From positions 1-44,711 of the forward strand of contig NZ_JACVOQ010000012.1 in assembly GCF_018882325.1 (NCBI RefSeq): a stretch of DNA of 44,711 nucleotides. The letters are read 5' to 3'. Positions 7,058 to 16,972 of the stretch are shown one piece after another; positions within the stretch are counted from its first letter, which is position 1; each line of letters opens with the position of its first letter. This DNA comes from Polynucleobacter sp. 78F-HAINBA (GTDB lineage Bacteria; Pseudomonadota; Gammaproteobacteria; Burkholderiales; Burkholderiaceae). The translations under genes and the position numbers were made by a program. The notes under the pieces were generated by a model. It searched no databases and had not been told where the DNA came from. It was given only the letters and a program-made list of their open reading frames with translations.

Positions 7058-7633
7058 TTATTTAGCCTTATCTACCAGCTGAGGTAAAGCCTTTTTCATG
7101 TAATAGAACATGGACCAAAGCGTCAAAAAGCATGCAATCCAAATGAGCCAAGTGCCAACCTTTGCGCAATTGAGCCATCCAAATAAAGTGTCATTTAGTA
7201 ATAAAAATGGAATAGCTACAAGTTGAGCGGTAGTTTTTAGCTTACCGACCATGTGTACAGCAACGCTTTTTCCAGCACCCAAGAGCGCCATCCACTCTCT
7301 TAATGCTGAGATAGTAATTTCACGACCAATAATGATCAAAGCCACCCAGACTTGGACACGATCCATATTAAGCAGAACCAGCAATGAAGCAGCCACAATT
7401 AATTTATCGGCTACTGGATCTAAGAATTGGCCAAATGCTGACTCTTGCTTCATGCGTCTAGCCAAAAATCCATCTAGCCAATCAGTGACAGCCGCAAACA
7501 CAAAAATAATGGTGGCAGTCAAATTCTGGTCGAAGGGGGTAAGCCAGTTACTGGGCAAGTAGAACACTGCAACGACCAGTGGAATTGCGGCAACGCGCAA
7601 CCAGGTCAGGGCAATGGGTAGATTAAAAGGCAT
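7058..7633 (-). CDS. pgsA: CDP-diacylglycerol--glycerol-3-phosphate 3-phosphatidyltransferase
   Basis: PgsA is an integral inner-membrane enzyme that makes phosphatidylglycerol-phosphate, the committed step to phosphatidylglycerol and cardiolipin. The 191-residue product carries the CDP-alcohol phosphotransferase motif D-x2-DG-x2-AR-x8-G-x3-D-x3-D complete at 51-76 (DWLDGFLARR...GQFLDPVAD). Several hydrophobic helices flank it. It follows uvrC on the same strand with a 36-base gap; uvrC and pgsA are neighbours in many proteobacteria. tRNA-Gly lies downstream. Confidence 0.95.
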   Translation of the reverse strand: MPFNLPIALTWLRVAAIPLVVAVFYLPSNWLTPFDQNLTATIIFVFAAVTDWLDGFLARRMKQESAFGQFLDPVADKLIVAASLLVLLNMDRVQVWVALIIIGREITISALREWMALLGAGKSVAVHMVGKLKTTAQLVAIPFLLLNDTLFGWLNCAKVGTWLIWIACFLTLWSMFYYMKKALPQLVDKAK

Positions 7634-7669
7634 GACTCAAGCATAAACCAATGTGAGCCCGCTGGGAAA

Positions 7670-9610
7670 TCAATGAAGTTGTTTATAGATTTGCTCGGCC
7701 AATGCGGTGGATATTCCCTCAACACTAGATAGCTCTTCAATAGTGGCATTGGAAACACCACGCAAACCCCCAAAACGAGCGAGCAATTTTTGACGCCTCT
7801 TAGCGCCAATCCCTTCAATCTCCTCCAATTGGGAAACCGTTCTGGCTTTTGCTCGCTTTGCACGCATGCCAGTGATAGCAAAGCGATGTGCCTCGTCACG
7901 TATCTGCGCCACCAGCAACAAAGCAGCGCTATCAATACCAAGCTCGAGTGATTGACGTCCATCCGCAAAGATCAGGGTCTCTAGACCCACCTTACGACCC
8001 TCCCCTTTGGCAACGCCAACAATCAATCCAATATCCATACCGAATTCAGAAAGGACTTGTCTTGCCATTTCAACCTGACCTTTACCACCGTCGATCAATA
8101 TGACTTGCGGCATCTTCTCAACAGGGAGTTCTTGAAAGTTTGCGTAACGGCGTTGCAAGACCTGACGCATTGCTGCATAGTCATCACCCGGTGTAATGTC
8201 ATTGATATTAAATCGGCGGTATTCGCTAGGCTGCATCGCATTTTTGGAATACACCACACAAGAAGCTTGGGTGGCCTCACCAGAGGTATGGCTAATATCA
8301 AAACATTCAATGCGCAATTGCTCAAGACTTTCTAATTCCAAAGCTAAGACATCCGCTAGCGCTCTTGCTCTTGCTAGTTGGCCGCCCGTCTCCACCAAAC
8401 GCTTTGCGATCGCAATCTTGGCATTACCTTCAGCCATAGCCAACCAATGACGTCTCTGACCTTGTGGCTGGTGCAAGAAGGTAATACGCTTGCCAGCTTG
8501 TGCATTCAATAAATCGTGCAAACCTTCCGGGGCTGATTGCTCAGAAGCATCTTCAACACCTTCTTCAGGAGCTGCAATGTCATCAACCAGCTTTCTCAGG
8601 GGATGATTCAGAATCAGTACGGGCGGAATTAAATTGGTAGTTGCCTCACCATCGCCTGACTTCTCCTCCAAATAATGCTGGGCAATAAATGCTTCTAGAA
8701 TTTCAGCTGGTGGCGGCAGTTCTCCAGACGTTGAGCGCAAGCCCTTAGGGAAGTAAGCGCGATCACCTAAATGGCGACCGCCACGAATCATTGCCAGATT
8801 GACGCAGACCACGCCCTCCATTTGAGCAACAGCTATCACATCCACATCGCCCTCACCATCGGCAACGGTATCCATCGACTGTTGTTGTAAGACACTCGAA
8901 AGATCTGCAATGCGATCCCTCAACACTGCAGCCATTTCAAATTCCATGGCGTCACTGTAGGCGTGCATTTTCTTTTCAAGCTCAGAAAGCACGCGACTAT
9001 GATCGCCTTCTAAAAAACGGGTTGCTTGGGCTACATCCTGCCCATACTGCTCTGCGTTTAGACGACCAACACAAGGCGCACTGCAGCGATGAATTTGATG
9101 CAACAAACATGGACGACTGCGGTTTTTAAATACAGAGTCTTCGCAAGTTCTCAGGCGAAATACTTTCTGCAAAATCTGCACACTATTACGCACCGCCCAT
9201 GAATTAGGAAATGGGCCAAAGTAATGATTACGCTTATCCGTTTTTCCTCGATATGAGGCCAAGCGAGGAAATTGATGCCCCGTCAACATGACGTAGGGAT
9301 AGGACTTATCATCTCGAAAGAGAATGTTGAATGGAGGAGCCAACTCCTTGATGAGATTGTTCTCTAGAATTAAGGCTTCGGTTTCTGAGCGTGTTACTGT
9401 AGTTTCGTAGCGGGCAATTTTTCCCACCATCAGCTCTATTCGTGGTGAAAGCTGAGTTCGCTGAAAGTAACTAGATACACGCTTTTTGAGGTTGCGCGCT
9501 TTACCGACATACAAAATATGTCCCGCCTCATCAAAGAAGCGATACACCCCCGGCAATCCGGGTAGCCGTTTAACATCCTGCTGAAGGGTTTCAAAAAGCG
9601 AATTGCTCAT
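7670..9610 (-). CDS. uvrC: Excinuclease ABC subunit C
   Basis: UvrC makes both incisions in nucleotide excision repair after UvrA/UvrB mark the lesion. The 646-residue product has, in order, a GIY-YIG nuclease ([30 protein letters not shown], near 20-49), a cysteine-containing segment ([16 protein letters not shown]), a UVR motif that contacts UvrB, an RNase H-like endonuclease ([22 protein letters not shown]) and C-terminal helix-hairpin-helix repeats ([20 protein letters not shown]). All are intact. Its ATG overlaps the ATG of divergent earP inside one CATG (9608-9611), so each promoter must lie within the other gene. No strong Shine-Dalgarno sequence precedes it. Confidence 0.97.
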   Translation of the reverse strand: MSNSLFETLQQDVKRLPGLPGVYRFFDEAGHILYVGKARNLKKRVSSYFQRTQLSPRIELMVGKIARYETTVTRSETEALILENNLIKELAPPFNILFRDDKSYPYVMLTGHQFPRLASYRGKTDKRNHYFGPFPNSWAVRNSVQILQKVFRLRTCEDSVFKNRSRPCLLHQIHRCSAPCVGRLNAEQYGQDVAQATRFLEGDHSRVLSELEKKMHAYSDAMEFEMAAVLRDRIADLSSVLQQQSMDTVADGEGDVDVIAVAQMEGVVCVNLAMIRGGRHLGDRAYFPKGLRSTSGELPPPAEILEAFIAQHYLEEKSGDGEATTNLIPPVLILNHPLRKLVDDIAAPEEGVEDASEQSAPEGLHDLLNAQAGKRITFLHQPQGQRRHWLAMAEGNAKIAIAKRLVETGGQLARARALADVLALELESLEQLRIECFDISHTSGEATQASCVVYSKNAMQPSEYRRFNINDITPGDDYAAMRQVLQRRYANFQELPVEKMPQVILIDGGKGQVEMARQVLSEFGMDIGLIVGVAKGEGRKVGLETLIFADGRQSLELGIDSAALLLVAQIRDEAHRFAITGMRAKRAKARTVSQLEEIEGIGAKRRQKLLARFGGLRGVSNATIEELSSVEGISTALAEQIYKQLH

Positions 9611-10688
9611 GCGTTGGGATATTTTCTGTCAAATCGTAGACAACTATGGTGATGCTGGTGTTTGCTGGCGTCTAGCAAGAAGCTTAACAAGTCTTCATGG
9701 ACAAGACGTGCGCATTTTCTGTGACGATCTGCCAACCCTTAATTTACTCGCTTCTGGGGTAGATCCGGAAATCAAGCGCCGTATCGATATCCAGCCCTGG
9801 GAAGCAAGTCATCACAATAGCCGCCATCCGGTAGAAACCCCTGACGTGGTGATTGAAGCATTCGGGTGCGACCTGCCTGAGCGCTACCTTGCGGGCCTAC
9901 TGATTGCCCCCAAAAAACCCATCATCATCAATCTAGAGTATTTGAGTGCGGAGCCCTGGATTGTGGACTTTCATCAGAAGCCATCCCCTCAAGCCCACGG
10001 CATTCCGAAGTACTTCTTCTTCCCAGGCTTCCAGAAGAATGCGGGCGGTATTTTGATTGACCCAATCCCTAAGGAGCAATCACTGACTGCACAATGGATT
10101 CCCAAAAGCCTCGAGGCCAGTTGGAAGCTATTGCGACCCAATACAAAACGTATCAGCGTTTTTTGCTACCCAGGAGTGCCGCTCCTGAAATGGTTGGAGG
10201 ATCTGGCCACCTTAGATGAGAACTTCGACATTGTTTTGACACATGGTCAACGCGAGCAATTGCAGTTCAGCTCTGCCCACCCTACTCAGCCACTTGCTTT
10301 GCCCGACTCCATTCAGTTGATCTCGATTCCTTTTGTTTCTCAAGATGAATACGATTGGGTGCTTCCACAATGCGACTTCAATATCGTTCGAGGTGAAGAT
10401 TCTTTTGTTCGAGCGCAGTTAGCTGGCAAGCCCTTCATTTGGCATATCTACCCCCAGGAAGATGGCGCTCACAAAACTAAGTTGGCTGCATTTTTAGATC
10501 TCTACCTCGAAGATGCATCACAAGAGCTTAAACACGCTGTAATAGCTGCGATGACTTGGGCAATGCCTAGCGAGTGGTATCAATCTATAGATGAATGGAC
10601 CACCCATTCCAAGGCTTGGCGAGCAGATTTACTTGAAAAACAAGCTGACGGTGGCCTTGCTGCCCGTCTAATGGGCTTTGTAGCCTGA
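9609..10688 (+). CDS. earP: EF-P arginine rhamnosyltransferase EarP
   Basis: EarP transfers rhamnose from dTDP-beta-L-rhamnose to Arg32 of elongation factor P, activating it for polyproline synthesis. The 359-residue product starts [24 protein letters not shown], the characteristic EarP N-terminus with its Asn-Tyr-Gly-Asp loop. It also has the C-terminal [26 protein letters not shown] segment, which forms the nucleotide-sugar site. The gene directly precedes efp on the same strand, and EF-P has Arg at position 32, which supports the pairing. I chose the ATG at 9609 over a TTG two codons earlier. The start overlaps the uvrC start codon. No clear ribosome-binding site is seen. Confidence 0.95.
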   Translation: MRWDIFCQIVDNYGDAGVCWRLARSLTSLHGQDVRIFCDDLPTLNLLASGVDPEIKRRIDIQPWEASHHNSRHPVETPDVVIEAFGCDLPERYLAGLLIAPKKPIIINLEYLSAEPWIVDFHQKPSPQAHGIPKYFFFPGFQKNAGGILIDPIPKEQSLTAQWIPKSLEASWKLLRPNTKRISVFCYPGVPLLKWLEDLATLDENFDIVLTHGQREQLQFSSAHPTQPLALPDSIQLISIPFVSQDEYDWVLPQCDFNIVRGEDSFVRAQLAGKPFIWHIYPQEDGAHKTKLAAFLDLYLEDASQELKHAVIAAMTWAMPSEWYQSIDEWTTHSKAWRADLLEKQADGGLAARLMGFVA

Positions 10689-10716
10689 TCTTGTGCGAAA
10701 TCTGCCTGCGGGCGGT

Positions 10717-10722
10717 TACAAT
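10717..10722 (+). promoter_or_regulatory. Candidate -10 box for efp
   Basis: TACAAT lies 54 bases upstream of the efp ATG, between earP and efp. The region about 17 bases upstream has only a weak -35 match. It would allow efp to be transcribed more strongly than earP, which is expected for an abundant factor. Confidence 0.35.
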
Positions 10723-10775
10723 CTTGTTTTTGATAAAAACCGCAGAAAATCAGCTCTGCACCCAGGAATAGCAAG

Positions 10776-11336
10776 ATGAAAACAGCACAAGAACTCCGCG
10801 TTGGTAACGTAGTAATGATCGGCACTGATGCCATGGTCGTTTTAAAAGCAGAATACAGCCGCTCAGGCCGCAACTCTTCTGTTGTAAAAATGAAATTTAA
10901 GAACTTGTTAACTGGTGCGCCCAACGAAGGCGTATTCAAAGCAGATGACAAGTTTGATGTAGTGATCTTAGATAAGAAAGATTGCACCTACTCTTACTTC
11001 GCAGATCCAATGTATGTATTTATGGATACTGAATACAACCAATACGAAGTTGAAGCTGAATTCATGGGAGATGCATTGCATTACCTTGAAGAAAGCATGC
11101 CTTGCGAAGTCGTGTTCTACGAAGGTAAAGCACTCTCAGTAGCAATGCCAAACTCTTTGGTACGTGAAATCATTTACACAGAGCCAGCAGTTAAAGGTGA
11201 TACCAGCTCAGGCAAGGTATTGAAGACTGCAAAATTGGCTACTGGCTATGAATTGCAAGTTCCATTGTTCTGCAACACTGGTGACAAGATTGAGATCGAT
11301 ACTCGCACTGGTGAATATCGTAGCCGCGCTAACTAA
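10776..11336 (+). CDS. efp: Elongation factor P
   Basis: EF-P binds between the ribosomal P and E sites and rescues ribosomes stalled on consecutive prolines. The 186-residue product starts [23 protein letters not shown] and has the three-domain EF-P layout ending GEYRSRAN. The loop that reaches the peptidyl-transferase centre carries Arg32 (YSRSGRNSS) instead of the Lys found in EpmA-modified EF-P, matching the EarP rhamnosylation pathway encoded just upstream. AGGA lies 9 bases before the ATG. A strong terminator follows. Confidence 0.98.
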   Translation: MKTAQELRVGNVVMIGTDAMVVLKAEYSRSGRNSSVVKMKFKNLLTGAPNEGVFKADDKFDVVILDKKDCTYSYFADPMYVFMDTEYNQYEVEAEFMGDALHYLEESMPCEVVFYEGKALSVAMPNSLVREIIYTEPAVKGDTSSGKVLKTAKLATGYELQVPLFCNTGDKIEIDTRTGEYRSRAN

Positions 11337-11353
11337 TTAGCTCGCTCGATAGC

Positions 11354-11380
11354 AAAAAGCCCGGCATGCCGGGCTTTTTT
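11354..11380 (+). terminator. Bidirectional terminator between efp and nagZ
   Basis: A GC-rich palindrome (GCCCGG / CCGGGC around a CATG loop) is flanked by an A-run on the left and a six-T run on the right. It can end efp on the plus strand and nagZ on the minus strand, 17 and 25 bases from their stops. Confidence 0.9.
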
Positions 11381-11405
11381 ATTGCCTAAAGTACTTGCCT
11401 ACCAC

Positions 11406-12482
11406 CTAGGCAATTAGTTTTAGCTGCTGGAGCAAGCCTTTGGCATGTTGATACTGCGCTTCAGACTGCAACTCATCCCAGGCTGGAGCTGTGGCAGTTG
11501 GCATCAAGCGGTTTAATCGAATAGCAGACTCCGCTTGTTTTGCTTTTGAAACTTTCAACTGACTTAGCAATTGATCTGCGAGATCAGGACGATTGCAAAT
11601 CAACACTGCATCGCATCCCGCCTCCAGCGCCATATCCGCACCCTTAACCACGGACCCGGCAACGCTCGCACCCTCCATTGAAAGGTCATCACTAAAGATA
11701 ACGCCTTCAAAGCCTAACTCTTGACGGAGAATGGAATGCAACCAAACCTTAGAAAATCCGGCTGGATTCTTATCGACTTTTGGATAGATCACATGGGCCG
11801 GCATCACTGCAGTCAAACTGAGGTCTAACCACTCATAAGGCTTGGCATCGTCATTCAGAATTTGCTTCAACGGACGCTCATCCACCGGAATGGCCACATG
11901 AGAATCCGCTTCCGCCCAGCCATGGCCCGGGAAGTGCTTACCGCAGTTCGCCATACCTGCAAGGCGCAGGCCTTCATTCAGACTCTTAGCCAAAGCAAAA
12001 GTAATTTGCGGATCACGACTAAATGCGCGATCCCCAATGACACCGCTGCGACCAAAATCGAGATCTAGAACCGGGGTAAAACTAAAGTCCACACCGCAAG
12101 CACGCAACTCGGCGGCCAGGATATAACCGCAAGCTGTTGCAGCTGCCATCGCAATCGCAGCTGATTCAGCGGAATGAGATGACTTATTTTTAGAACCCCA
12201 AAGCTCACCGAGCTTACGCATAGCAGGCAAATGGGTAAAGCCATCGGCCCTGCAGCGCTGAACACGTCCACCCTCATGATCAATCGAGATCAATACGTCT
12301 GAACGGAGTTTTTTGATTTCTGCAGTGAGTTTGGTGAGCTGCTTGCGATTAGCAAAGTTTCTGCCAAATAAAATTACACCGCCAGTAAGCGGGTGCAAGA
12401 TGCGACGACGATCTTCTGCATTTAACTCAAGACCAACAACATCCAAAGTAACTGGGCCCGGTTTCATAGTCGACTTAGTCAT
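11406..12482 (-). CDS. nagZ: Beta-N-acetylhexosaminidase NagZ
   Basis: NagZ removes N-acetylglucosamine from muropeptides in the cytoplasm during peptidoglycan recycling. The 358-residue glycoside hydrolase family 3 protein has the binding segment IDHEGGRVQR (67-76), the catalytic His loop KHFPGHG (182-188) and the nucleophile motif FSDDLSM (263-269). There is no signal peptide. The ATG at 12482 has GAGGA 6 bases upstream; a longer frame reaching 12548 would overlap acpS and is unlikely. It is last in the block running from degP/lepA to nagZ. The 43 bases separating it from acpS show no terminator. Confidence 0.95.
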   Translation of the reverse strand: MTKSTMKPGPVTLDVVGLELNAEDRRRILHPLTGGVILFGRNFANRKQLTKLTAEIKKLRSDVLISIDHEGGRVQRCRADGFTHLPAMRKLGELWGSKNKSSHSAESAAIAMAAATACGYILAAELRACGVDFSFTPVLDLDFGRSGVIGDRAFSRDPQITFALAKSLNEGLRLAGMANCGKHFPGHGWAEADSHVAIPVDERPLKQILNDDAKPYEWLDLSLTAVMPAHVIYPKVDKNPAGFSKVWLHSILRQELGFEGVIFSDDLSMEGASVAGSVVKGADMALEAGCDAVLICNRPDLADQLLSQLKVSKAKQAESAIRLNRLMPTATAPAWDELQSEAQYQHAKGLLQQLKLIA

Positions 12483-12525
12483 GTATTCCTCGAAATTTTT
12501 TGTTTTATATATTTCAGATGCTTGT

Positions 12526-12918
12526 TTATTTTTGAACAACGATGACATGAGCTATTGCCATATCTTGCTCGTCACTCACAGTGACCTGAGCTTCCCAATT
12601 TTTGTCCTGCATAAATTGTGCGAGTGCGCCTAAATATGATGTCACTGGCTTACCACTGGGATCATTGAGCGTTTGCAGCGATCTCCAGGTCATAGGCATT
12701 CTCATGCCTAGGCCGATTGCTTTGGAGAACGCTTCTTTAGCTGCAAAACGGGTTGCCAAAAATGCAATGCCCCGCTGATGATTTCTAGCTAAACGCTGCT
12801 TAAAGATGATCAACTCATCTGGACCAAGCACCTTCTCCGCCAAGCGACCATTGGTGCGGTCGTAGGCAGCTTGAAGGCGCTCGATTTGCAAAATATCCGT
12901 GCCAATACCGATGATCAT
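12526..12918 (-). CDS. acpS: Holo-[acyl-carrier-protein] synthase
   Basis: AcpS transfers 4'-phosphopantetheine from CoA to Ser37 of AcpP, encoded in this window at 21718. The 130-residue product starts [15 protein letters not shown] with the metal-binding Asp8 and has the second motif [13 protein letters not shown] with the catalytic Glu/Lys. Its length is typical for the trimeric AcpS type. It starts 10 bases after pdxJ, a pairing found in many bacteria. Confidence 0.96.
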   Translation of the reverse strand: MIIGIGTDILQIERLQAAYDRTNGRLAEKVLGPDELIIFKQRLARNHQRGIAFLATRFAAKEAFSKAIGLGMRMPMTWRSLQTLNDPSGKPVTSYLGALAQFMQDKNWEAQVTVSDEQDMAIAHVIVVQK

Positions 12919-12928
12919 TTGTGGATCT

Positions 12929-13678
12929 TTACTTGGAAGAGTTTGCTCTACCCTGAGCCATCAGAGTTTTCATATCCACAATGGCTTTTTGCCAGCCCTT
13001 AAATAAGGCCCCAGCAACAATGGCATGTCCAATATTTAACTCAGAGAGTTCTTCAATGGCGGCGACCGGCATCACATTGCCCTCGTGCAGGCCATGGCCC
13101 GCATTTACTCTCAAGCCAATGCTCTTGCCAAACTGAGCCGCTTTTCGAATGCGCTCCAGCTCTTGAGTCTGCCGCTCACCAGAGAGGTCGGCATAGCGTC
13201 CGGTGTGCAGCTCCACTACCGTAGCACCAACATCTTTAGCGGCTTGAATTTGCTTTTCTTCAGGATCAATAAATAATGACACCCGAATGCCCGCATGAAT
13301 TAATTGGGTAGTTGCAGCTTTCACAGCATCAAAGTGACCCAATACATCTAGACCGCCCTCCGTTGTGACCTCTTCACGCTTTTCAGGAACAAGGCAAACG
13401 TCGTGAGGCTTTACTTGGCAAGCGATATTGATCATCTCCGGAGTAACGGCGCACTCCAGATTCATGCGTGTCTGAATGAGTGGGCGCAAAGCCAACAAAT
13501 CGGCGTCTTTAATATGGCGACGATCCTCGCGTAAATGCAGAGTAATAAGATCAGCACCCGCCTCTTCAGCCAAACGCGCCGCCCTTAAAGGGTCAGGGTA
13601 CACGGTGCCACGCGCATTGCGTAAGGTGGCGACGTGGTCAATGTTAATGCCTAATTCAAGGGGGCTGGAATGACTCAT
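12929..13678 (-). CDS. pdxJ: Pyridoxine 5'-phosphate synthase
   Basis: PdxJ condenses 1-deoxy-D-xylulose 5-phosphate with 3-amino-2-oxopropyl phosphate in the DXP-dependent vitamin B6 route. The 249-residue TIM-barrel protein has the family signatures [29 protein letters not shown] ([14 protein letters not shown]), [25 protein letters not shown] and [10 protein letters not shown]. It lies 12 bases after recO and 10 before acpS, in a tightly packed run. Confidence 0.97.
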   Translation of the reverse strand: MSHSSPLELGINIDHVATLRNARGTVYPDPLRAARLAEEAGADLITLHLREDRRHIKDADLLALRPLIQTRMNLECAVTPEMINIACQVKPHDVCLVPEKREEVTTEGGLDVLGHFDAVKAATTQLIHAGIRVSLFIDPEEKQIQAAKDVGATVVELHTGRYADLSGERQTQELERIRKAAQFGKSIGLRVNAGHGLHEGNVMPVAAIEELSELNIGHAIVAGALFKGWQKAIVDMKTLMAQGRANSSK

Positions 13679-13690
13679 GCTTGTAGATTA

Positions 13691-14425
13691 CTAGATTTTC
13701 TTGAGATCAATCAAAATCTGACGGGTAGTTAACACTTGATCCTGGAGATGGAGCCCCAATAGAAAGCGCATCAGTTGCTTGCTTTCCGATAGGGTCTCAG
13801 CATCAGAGAAATTTCCCGCAGCAATTGCCAGGAGAGATTTACCGCTTAAGACCGGCCAATGTCCGGGATCATCCCCTTGTGCTGGCCTGACACCGCGCTC
13901 TGGCTGATAGACATACTGCTCATCGGATATAGGGGCACTATTCGTTTCGACACAGCGATCCAGCGCTGCCGCATAACCCGTCTCTTGTAATAGGGTTAGC
14001 TCAAAAGGCCGCAGAATTTCTTCTAAGCCCTTAGATTCAAATTCGAGATTAGATAAAGCAGAAATCGTATCGGTGTAATGGTCGTAGAGTTTTTCATAGT
14101 CGTCTTCACGCGCGAGAAACTTGACCAACAACTCATTGAGATAAAAGCCGCAGAGCAGCGCATCACCCACTAGTGAAGGGGTACCACCAACCCACTCTGA
14201 CTTCGTTAAAGTCCGTAATTCAGACTTCCCGCTCCATGAAACGAGCAAGGGCTGAAAGCGCTGTAAGACTGGACGCAATACCGAGTGTGGGCGCTTCGCA
14301 CCCTTCGCAATCAAGGCCATACGACCATGCTGACGCGTAAAGACATCCAGAATTAAGCTGGTTTCCTTGTAAGGAATGCTGTGCAATACAAAAGCGGGTT
14401 CGTCAGCAACACGAATGGAGGCCAT
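13691..14425 (-). CDS. recO: DNA repair protein RecO
   Basis: RecO helps load RecA on SSB-coated gaps with RecR. The 244-residue product has the N-terminal OB fold (DEPAFVLHSIPYKETSLILDVFTRQHGRMALIAKGAKRP split over residues about 7-45) and the helical C-terminal domain with the PFELTLLQETGYAAALDRC segment. It shows no complete zinc-binding cysteine set. It lies 6 bases after era. The order rnc-era-recO is widely conserved. Confidence 0.95.
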   Translation of the reverse strand: MASIRVADEPAFVLHSIPYKETSLILDVFTRQHGRMALIAKGAKRPHSVLRPVLQRFQPLLVSWSGKSELRTLTKSEWVGGTPSLVGDALLCGFYLNELLVKFLAREDDYEKLYDHYTDTISALSNLEFESKGLEEILRPFELTLLQETGYAAALDRCVETNSAPISDEQYVYQPERGVRPAQGDDPGHWPVLSGKSLLAIAAGNFSDAETLSESKQLMRFLLGLHLQDQVLTTRQILIDLKKI

Positions 14426-14431
14426 GAATAA

Positions 14432-15367
14432 TTACTCTAGACCTTGCGCCCGTAATTCAGCGCGATCATCTGCCCAGCCACGTTTGACCTTTACCCAAGT
14501 CTCCAGGAAGACCTTGCCATCAAAGAGCTTTTCCATATCAATGCGGGCATCGGTAGAAATCTTCTTCAGTCGCTCACCCTTGGCGCCAATAATCATCGCC
14601 TTGTGGCTATCACGGTCAACCAAAATTGTTGCTGCGATACGGCGCATCTTGCCATCCATCTTGAACTGATCAATTACAACGGTACTGGTGTAAGGCAACT
14701 CTTCACCTGTAAAGCGGAAGACCTTCTCACGCAGGATCTCAGCGGCCAAGAAGCGCTCACTGCGATCAGTGATGGTATCGCCATCGTATACTGCTGGCGC
14801 CTCTGGCAAGTAACCCTCCAGAACGTCCAGTAATCTTTCAACATCCCCAGGGCTCTTGGCGCTCATCGGCACGATTTCAGCGAACTCAGACTTCTGATCT
14901 TCGTGGCCACCTAATTCACACCAAGGGCGGGCCATCTCTTTAATAAAGTTCAGTAGCGCCTGATCACGTTCAGAAGGAGTCTGAAAGCGACTATTAAATA
15001 GATCTAATTTATTTAGAACCAAGACAATCGGTAAGTCATCTGGCAGTAATTTCAAAACCTTCTTGTCATCTTCACCAAAGTAACCAGCCTCAACTACAAA
15101 GCAAGCTACATTCACATCTTGCAGAGCTGTAGTTACCGTGCGGTTGAGTGCCTTATTCAACGTATTCATTAAACGCGTCTGAAAGCCTGGCGTATCAATG
15201 AAGATGAACTGCGCCTCTTCACGATTCTGAATACCCAAAATACGGTGACGCGTCGTTTGTGCTTTACGAGAAGTAATACTGATCTTCTGACCAACCAAAG
15301 CATTCAAGAGGGTTGATTTGCCCATATTGGGACGGCCAACAATGGCGATAGTGCCGCATCTAAACAC
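14432..15367 (-). CDS. era: GTPase Era
   Basis: Era is an essential GTPase that binds the 3' end of 16S rRNA and assists 30S maturation. The 311-residue product has G1 GRPNMGKS (Met in place of the more usual Val), G3 DTPG, G4 NKLD, and a C-terminal KH domain with the [12 protein letters not shown] loop. The start is GTG at 15367, two bases after the rnc stop, with AAGGG upstream; no in-frame ATG fits before the P-loop. RNase III and Era act in the same rRNA maturation pathway and are adjacent here. Confidence 0.96.
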   Translation of the reverse strand: MFRCGTIAIVGRPNMGKSTLLNALVGQKISITSRKAQTTRHRILGIQNREEAQFIFIDTPGFQTRLMNTLNKALNRTVTTALQDVNVACFVVEAGYFGEDDKKVLKLLPDDLPIVLVLNKLDLFNSRFQTPSERDQALLNFIKEMARPWCELGGHEDQKSEFAEIVPMSAKSPGDVERLLDVLEGYLPEAPAVYDGDTITDRSERFLAAEILREKVFRFTGEELPYTSTVVIDQFKMDGKMRRIAATILVDRDSHKAMIIGAKGERLKKISTDARIDMEKLFDGKVFLETWVKVKRGWADDRAELRAQGLE

Positions 15368-15369
15368 GA

Positions 15370-16161
15370 TTAGCCCTTCAGCTTAAGATTTAACTGCTCT
15401 TCGGTTGCTACTTTTTTTGCTGCTTTCTTTTTAGCCGACCGAGTCTTTTTAGGTTTACCTAGCGCTTGTGGCAAGGCTTTTAATGCGGCGATTAAAGCAA
15501 TCTTCGCAGCTGCCTGCTCTGCTGCACGTCTAGACGCGCCCTCACCCTTAACCGATACCTTGAGGTTGGGGATTAAACACTCCACCTCAAATTGCTGGTT
15601 ATGGGCCGCACCGCTTGTGCCAGTAACGTTATAGGTTGGCAATGGCAGTTGATAGCTTTGCAAACACTCTTGCAATAAAGTTTTGTCGTCCTTACCCAAT
15701 GTTTTGGGATCAACATTGGCCAGAATGATGGAATAGAGTTTGCGCAAACAAGTCTTGGCAGCATCAAACCCGCCATCTAAGAATATTGCACCAGTGACTG
15801 CCTCAAGCGTGTCGGCCAAAATGGATGGGCGGCGAAAGCCTCCACTCTTCAGCTCGCCTTCACCTAAGCGAAGGTAGTCAGACAGCGATAGAGTTTGGGC
15901 AATCTCATAGAGCGCTTGCTGCTTAACTAAATTAGCCCTCACGCGCGAGAGATCACCCTCATCTAGATCTGAATAACGCTCATAAAGCATTTCAGCGACG
16001 ACGCAATTGAGAATGGAGTCGCCCAAAAATTCCAAGCGCTCATTATTTTTCTTACTGTGACTACGATGCGTTAGAGCTTGATTCAGTAGCTCTAGTTTTT
16101 TAAACGTGTAGCCCAGTTGCGCTTGTAGCGGTGCGGTTTCGATGACGGCGCGGGCGTTCAT
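15370..16161 (-). CDS. rnc: Ribonuclease III
   Basis: RNase III cuts double-stranded RNA, including the rRNA precursor. The 263-residue product has the signature [13 protein letters not shown] (40-52) with the catalytic acidic residues and a second catalytic segment ([17 protein letters not shown]). A dsRNA-binding domain follows ([19 protein letters not shown] ... [18 protein letters not shown]). An extra Lys/Ala-rich C-terminal tail of about 30 residues makes it longer than the 226-residue E. coli enzyme. I chose the ATG 4 bases after the lepB stop; a TTG seven codons earlier (16182) would overlap lepB and is an alternative. Confidence 0.95.
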   Translation of the reverse strand: MNARAVIETAPLQAQLGYTFKKLELLNQALTHRSHSKKNNERLEFLGDSILNCVVAEMLYERYSDLDEGDLSRVRANLVKQQALYEIAQTLSLSDYLRLGEGELKSGGFRRPSILADTLEAVTGAIFLDGGFDAAKTCLRKLYSIILANVDPKTLGKDDKTLLQECLQSYQLPLPTYNVTGTSGAAHNQQFEVECLIPNLKVSVKGEGASRRAAEQAAAKIALIAALKALPQALGKPKKTRSAKKKAAKKVATEEQLNLKLKG

Positions 16162-16165
16162 GACT

Positions 16166-16972
16166 TTATTCGAAGCCGCCAATGCGACCCAGATTTCCGA
16201 GATTTAACCAAACAAAGAATGCCTTGCCAACAATATTTTTATCCGGCACGAATCCCCAATAACGAGAATCGGCACTGTTATCGCGGTTATCGCCCATGGC
16301 AAAGTAATGCCCCGCAGGTACCTTACATGTAAGGCCAGCATTGATATATTGGCAATTTTCAAATCCAGGAAAACGTTCCGCAGGGAACATGCCGGCAGGA
16401 CGATCAGGATCATTCAGAATCTCATGCTTATTGCCACCTAAATCCGCAGGAAAGGATTCTGCAAACCGTTTGGCATAACGCATATTTTCTGGGTCTAAGT
16501 AAGACTCTCCGCCGCTATATTGAAGCGACTGACCATTTACTGTTAACCGTTTATCTTGGTAAGTAATGGTGTCACCAGGCAAAGCTACAACGCGCTTAAT
16601 GTAGTCAACAGACTCATCACGAGGATAGCGGAATACAACTACATCACCACGCTTTGGAGAGCCTAGTTCAACTACCTTCTGATTGATTACTGGCAAACGA
16701 ATGCCATAAGTAAATTTATTTACCAGAATAAAGTCACCAATCTGCAGGGTTGGAATCATCGAGCCTGATGGAATTTTGAATGGCTCCACAATAAAAGAGC
16801 GCAATACAAATACCGCGCAGATTACCGGGAAGAAACCAGCTGTATATTCCAACCACAACGGCATGCGATCGATACCAGCCATACGTCTTTGCGGAGCAAA
16901 GTAGTAACGGTCAGCAATCCAGGCGATGCCCGAAACCACTACCAAGATAAATAGGATGAGCGCAAAGTTCAT
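16166..16972 (-). CDS. lepB: Signal peptidase I
   Basis: LepB is the inner-membrane peptidase that removes signal peptides from exported proteins. The 268-residue product has two N-terminal membrane segments (residues about 3-20 and 45-63) and then the periplasmic S26 domain. The nucleophile is Ser71 in [13 protein letters not shown] and the general base Lys126 in [11 protein letters not shown]. The box [17 protein letters not shown] near the C-terminus is also present. Its ATG shares one base with the lepA stop (TAATG), so translation is coupled. lepA-lepB is a classic pair. Confidence 0.97.
   Translation of the reverse strand: MNFALILFILVVVSGIAWIADRYYFAPQRRMAGIDRMPLWLEYTAGFFPVICAVFVLRSFIVEPFKIPSGSMIPTLQIGDFILVNKFTYGIRLPVINQKVVELGSPKRGDVVVFRYPRDESVDYIKRVVALPGDTITYQDKRLTVNGQSLQYSGGESYLDPENMRYAKRFAESFPADLGGNKHEILNDPDRPAGMFPAERFPGFENCQYINAGLTCKVPAGHYFAMGDNRDNSADSRYWGFVPDKNIVGKAFFVWLNLGNLGRIGGFE

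Noticed and set aside
15346..15367. Altered Era P-loop (GRPNMGKS) as a sign of an inactive GTPase
   Set aside because: The changed position is a Val/Met/Tyr-variable site; the Lys and Ser that bind nucleotide and magnesium are kept.
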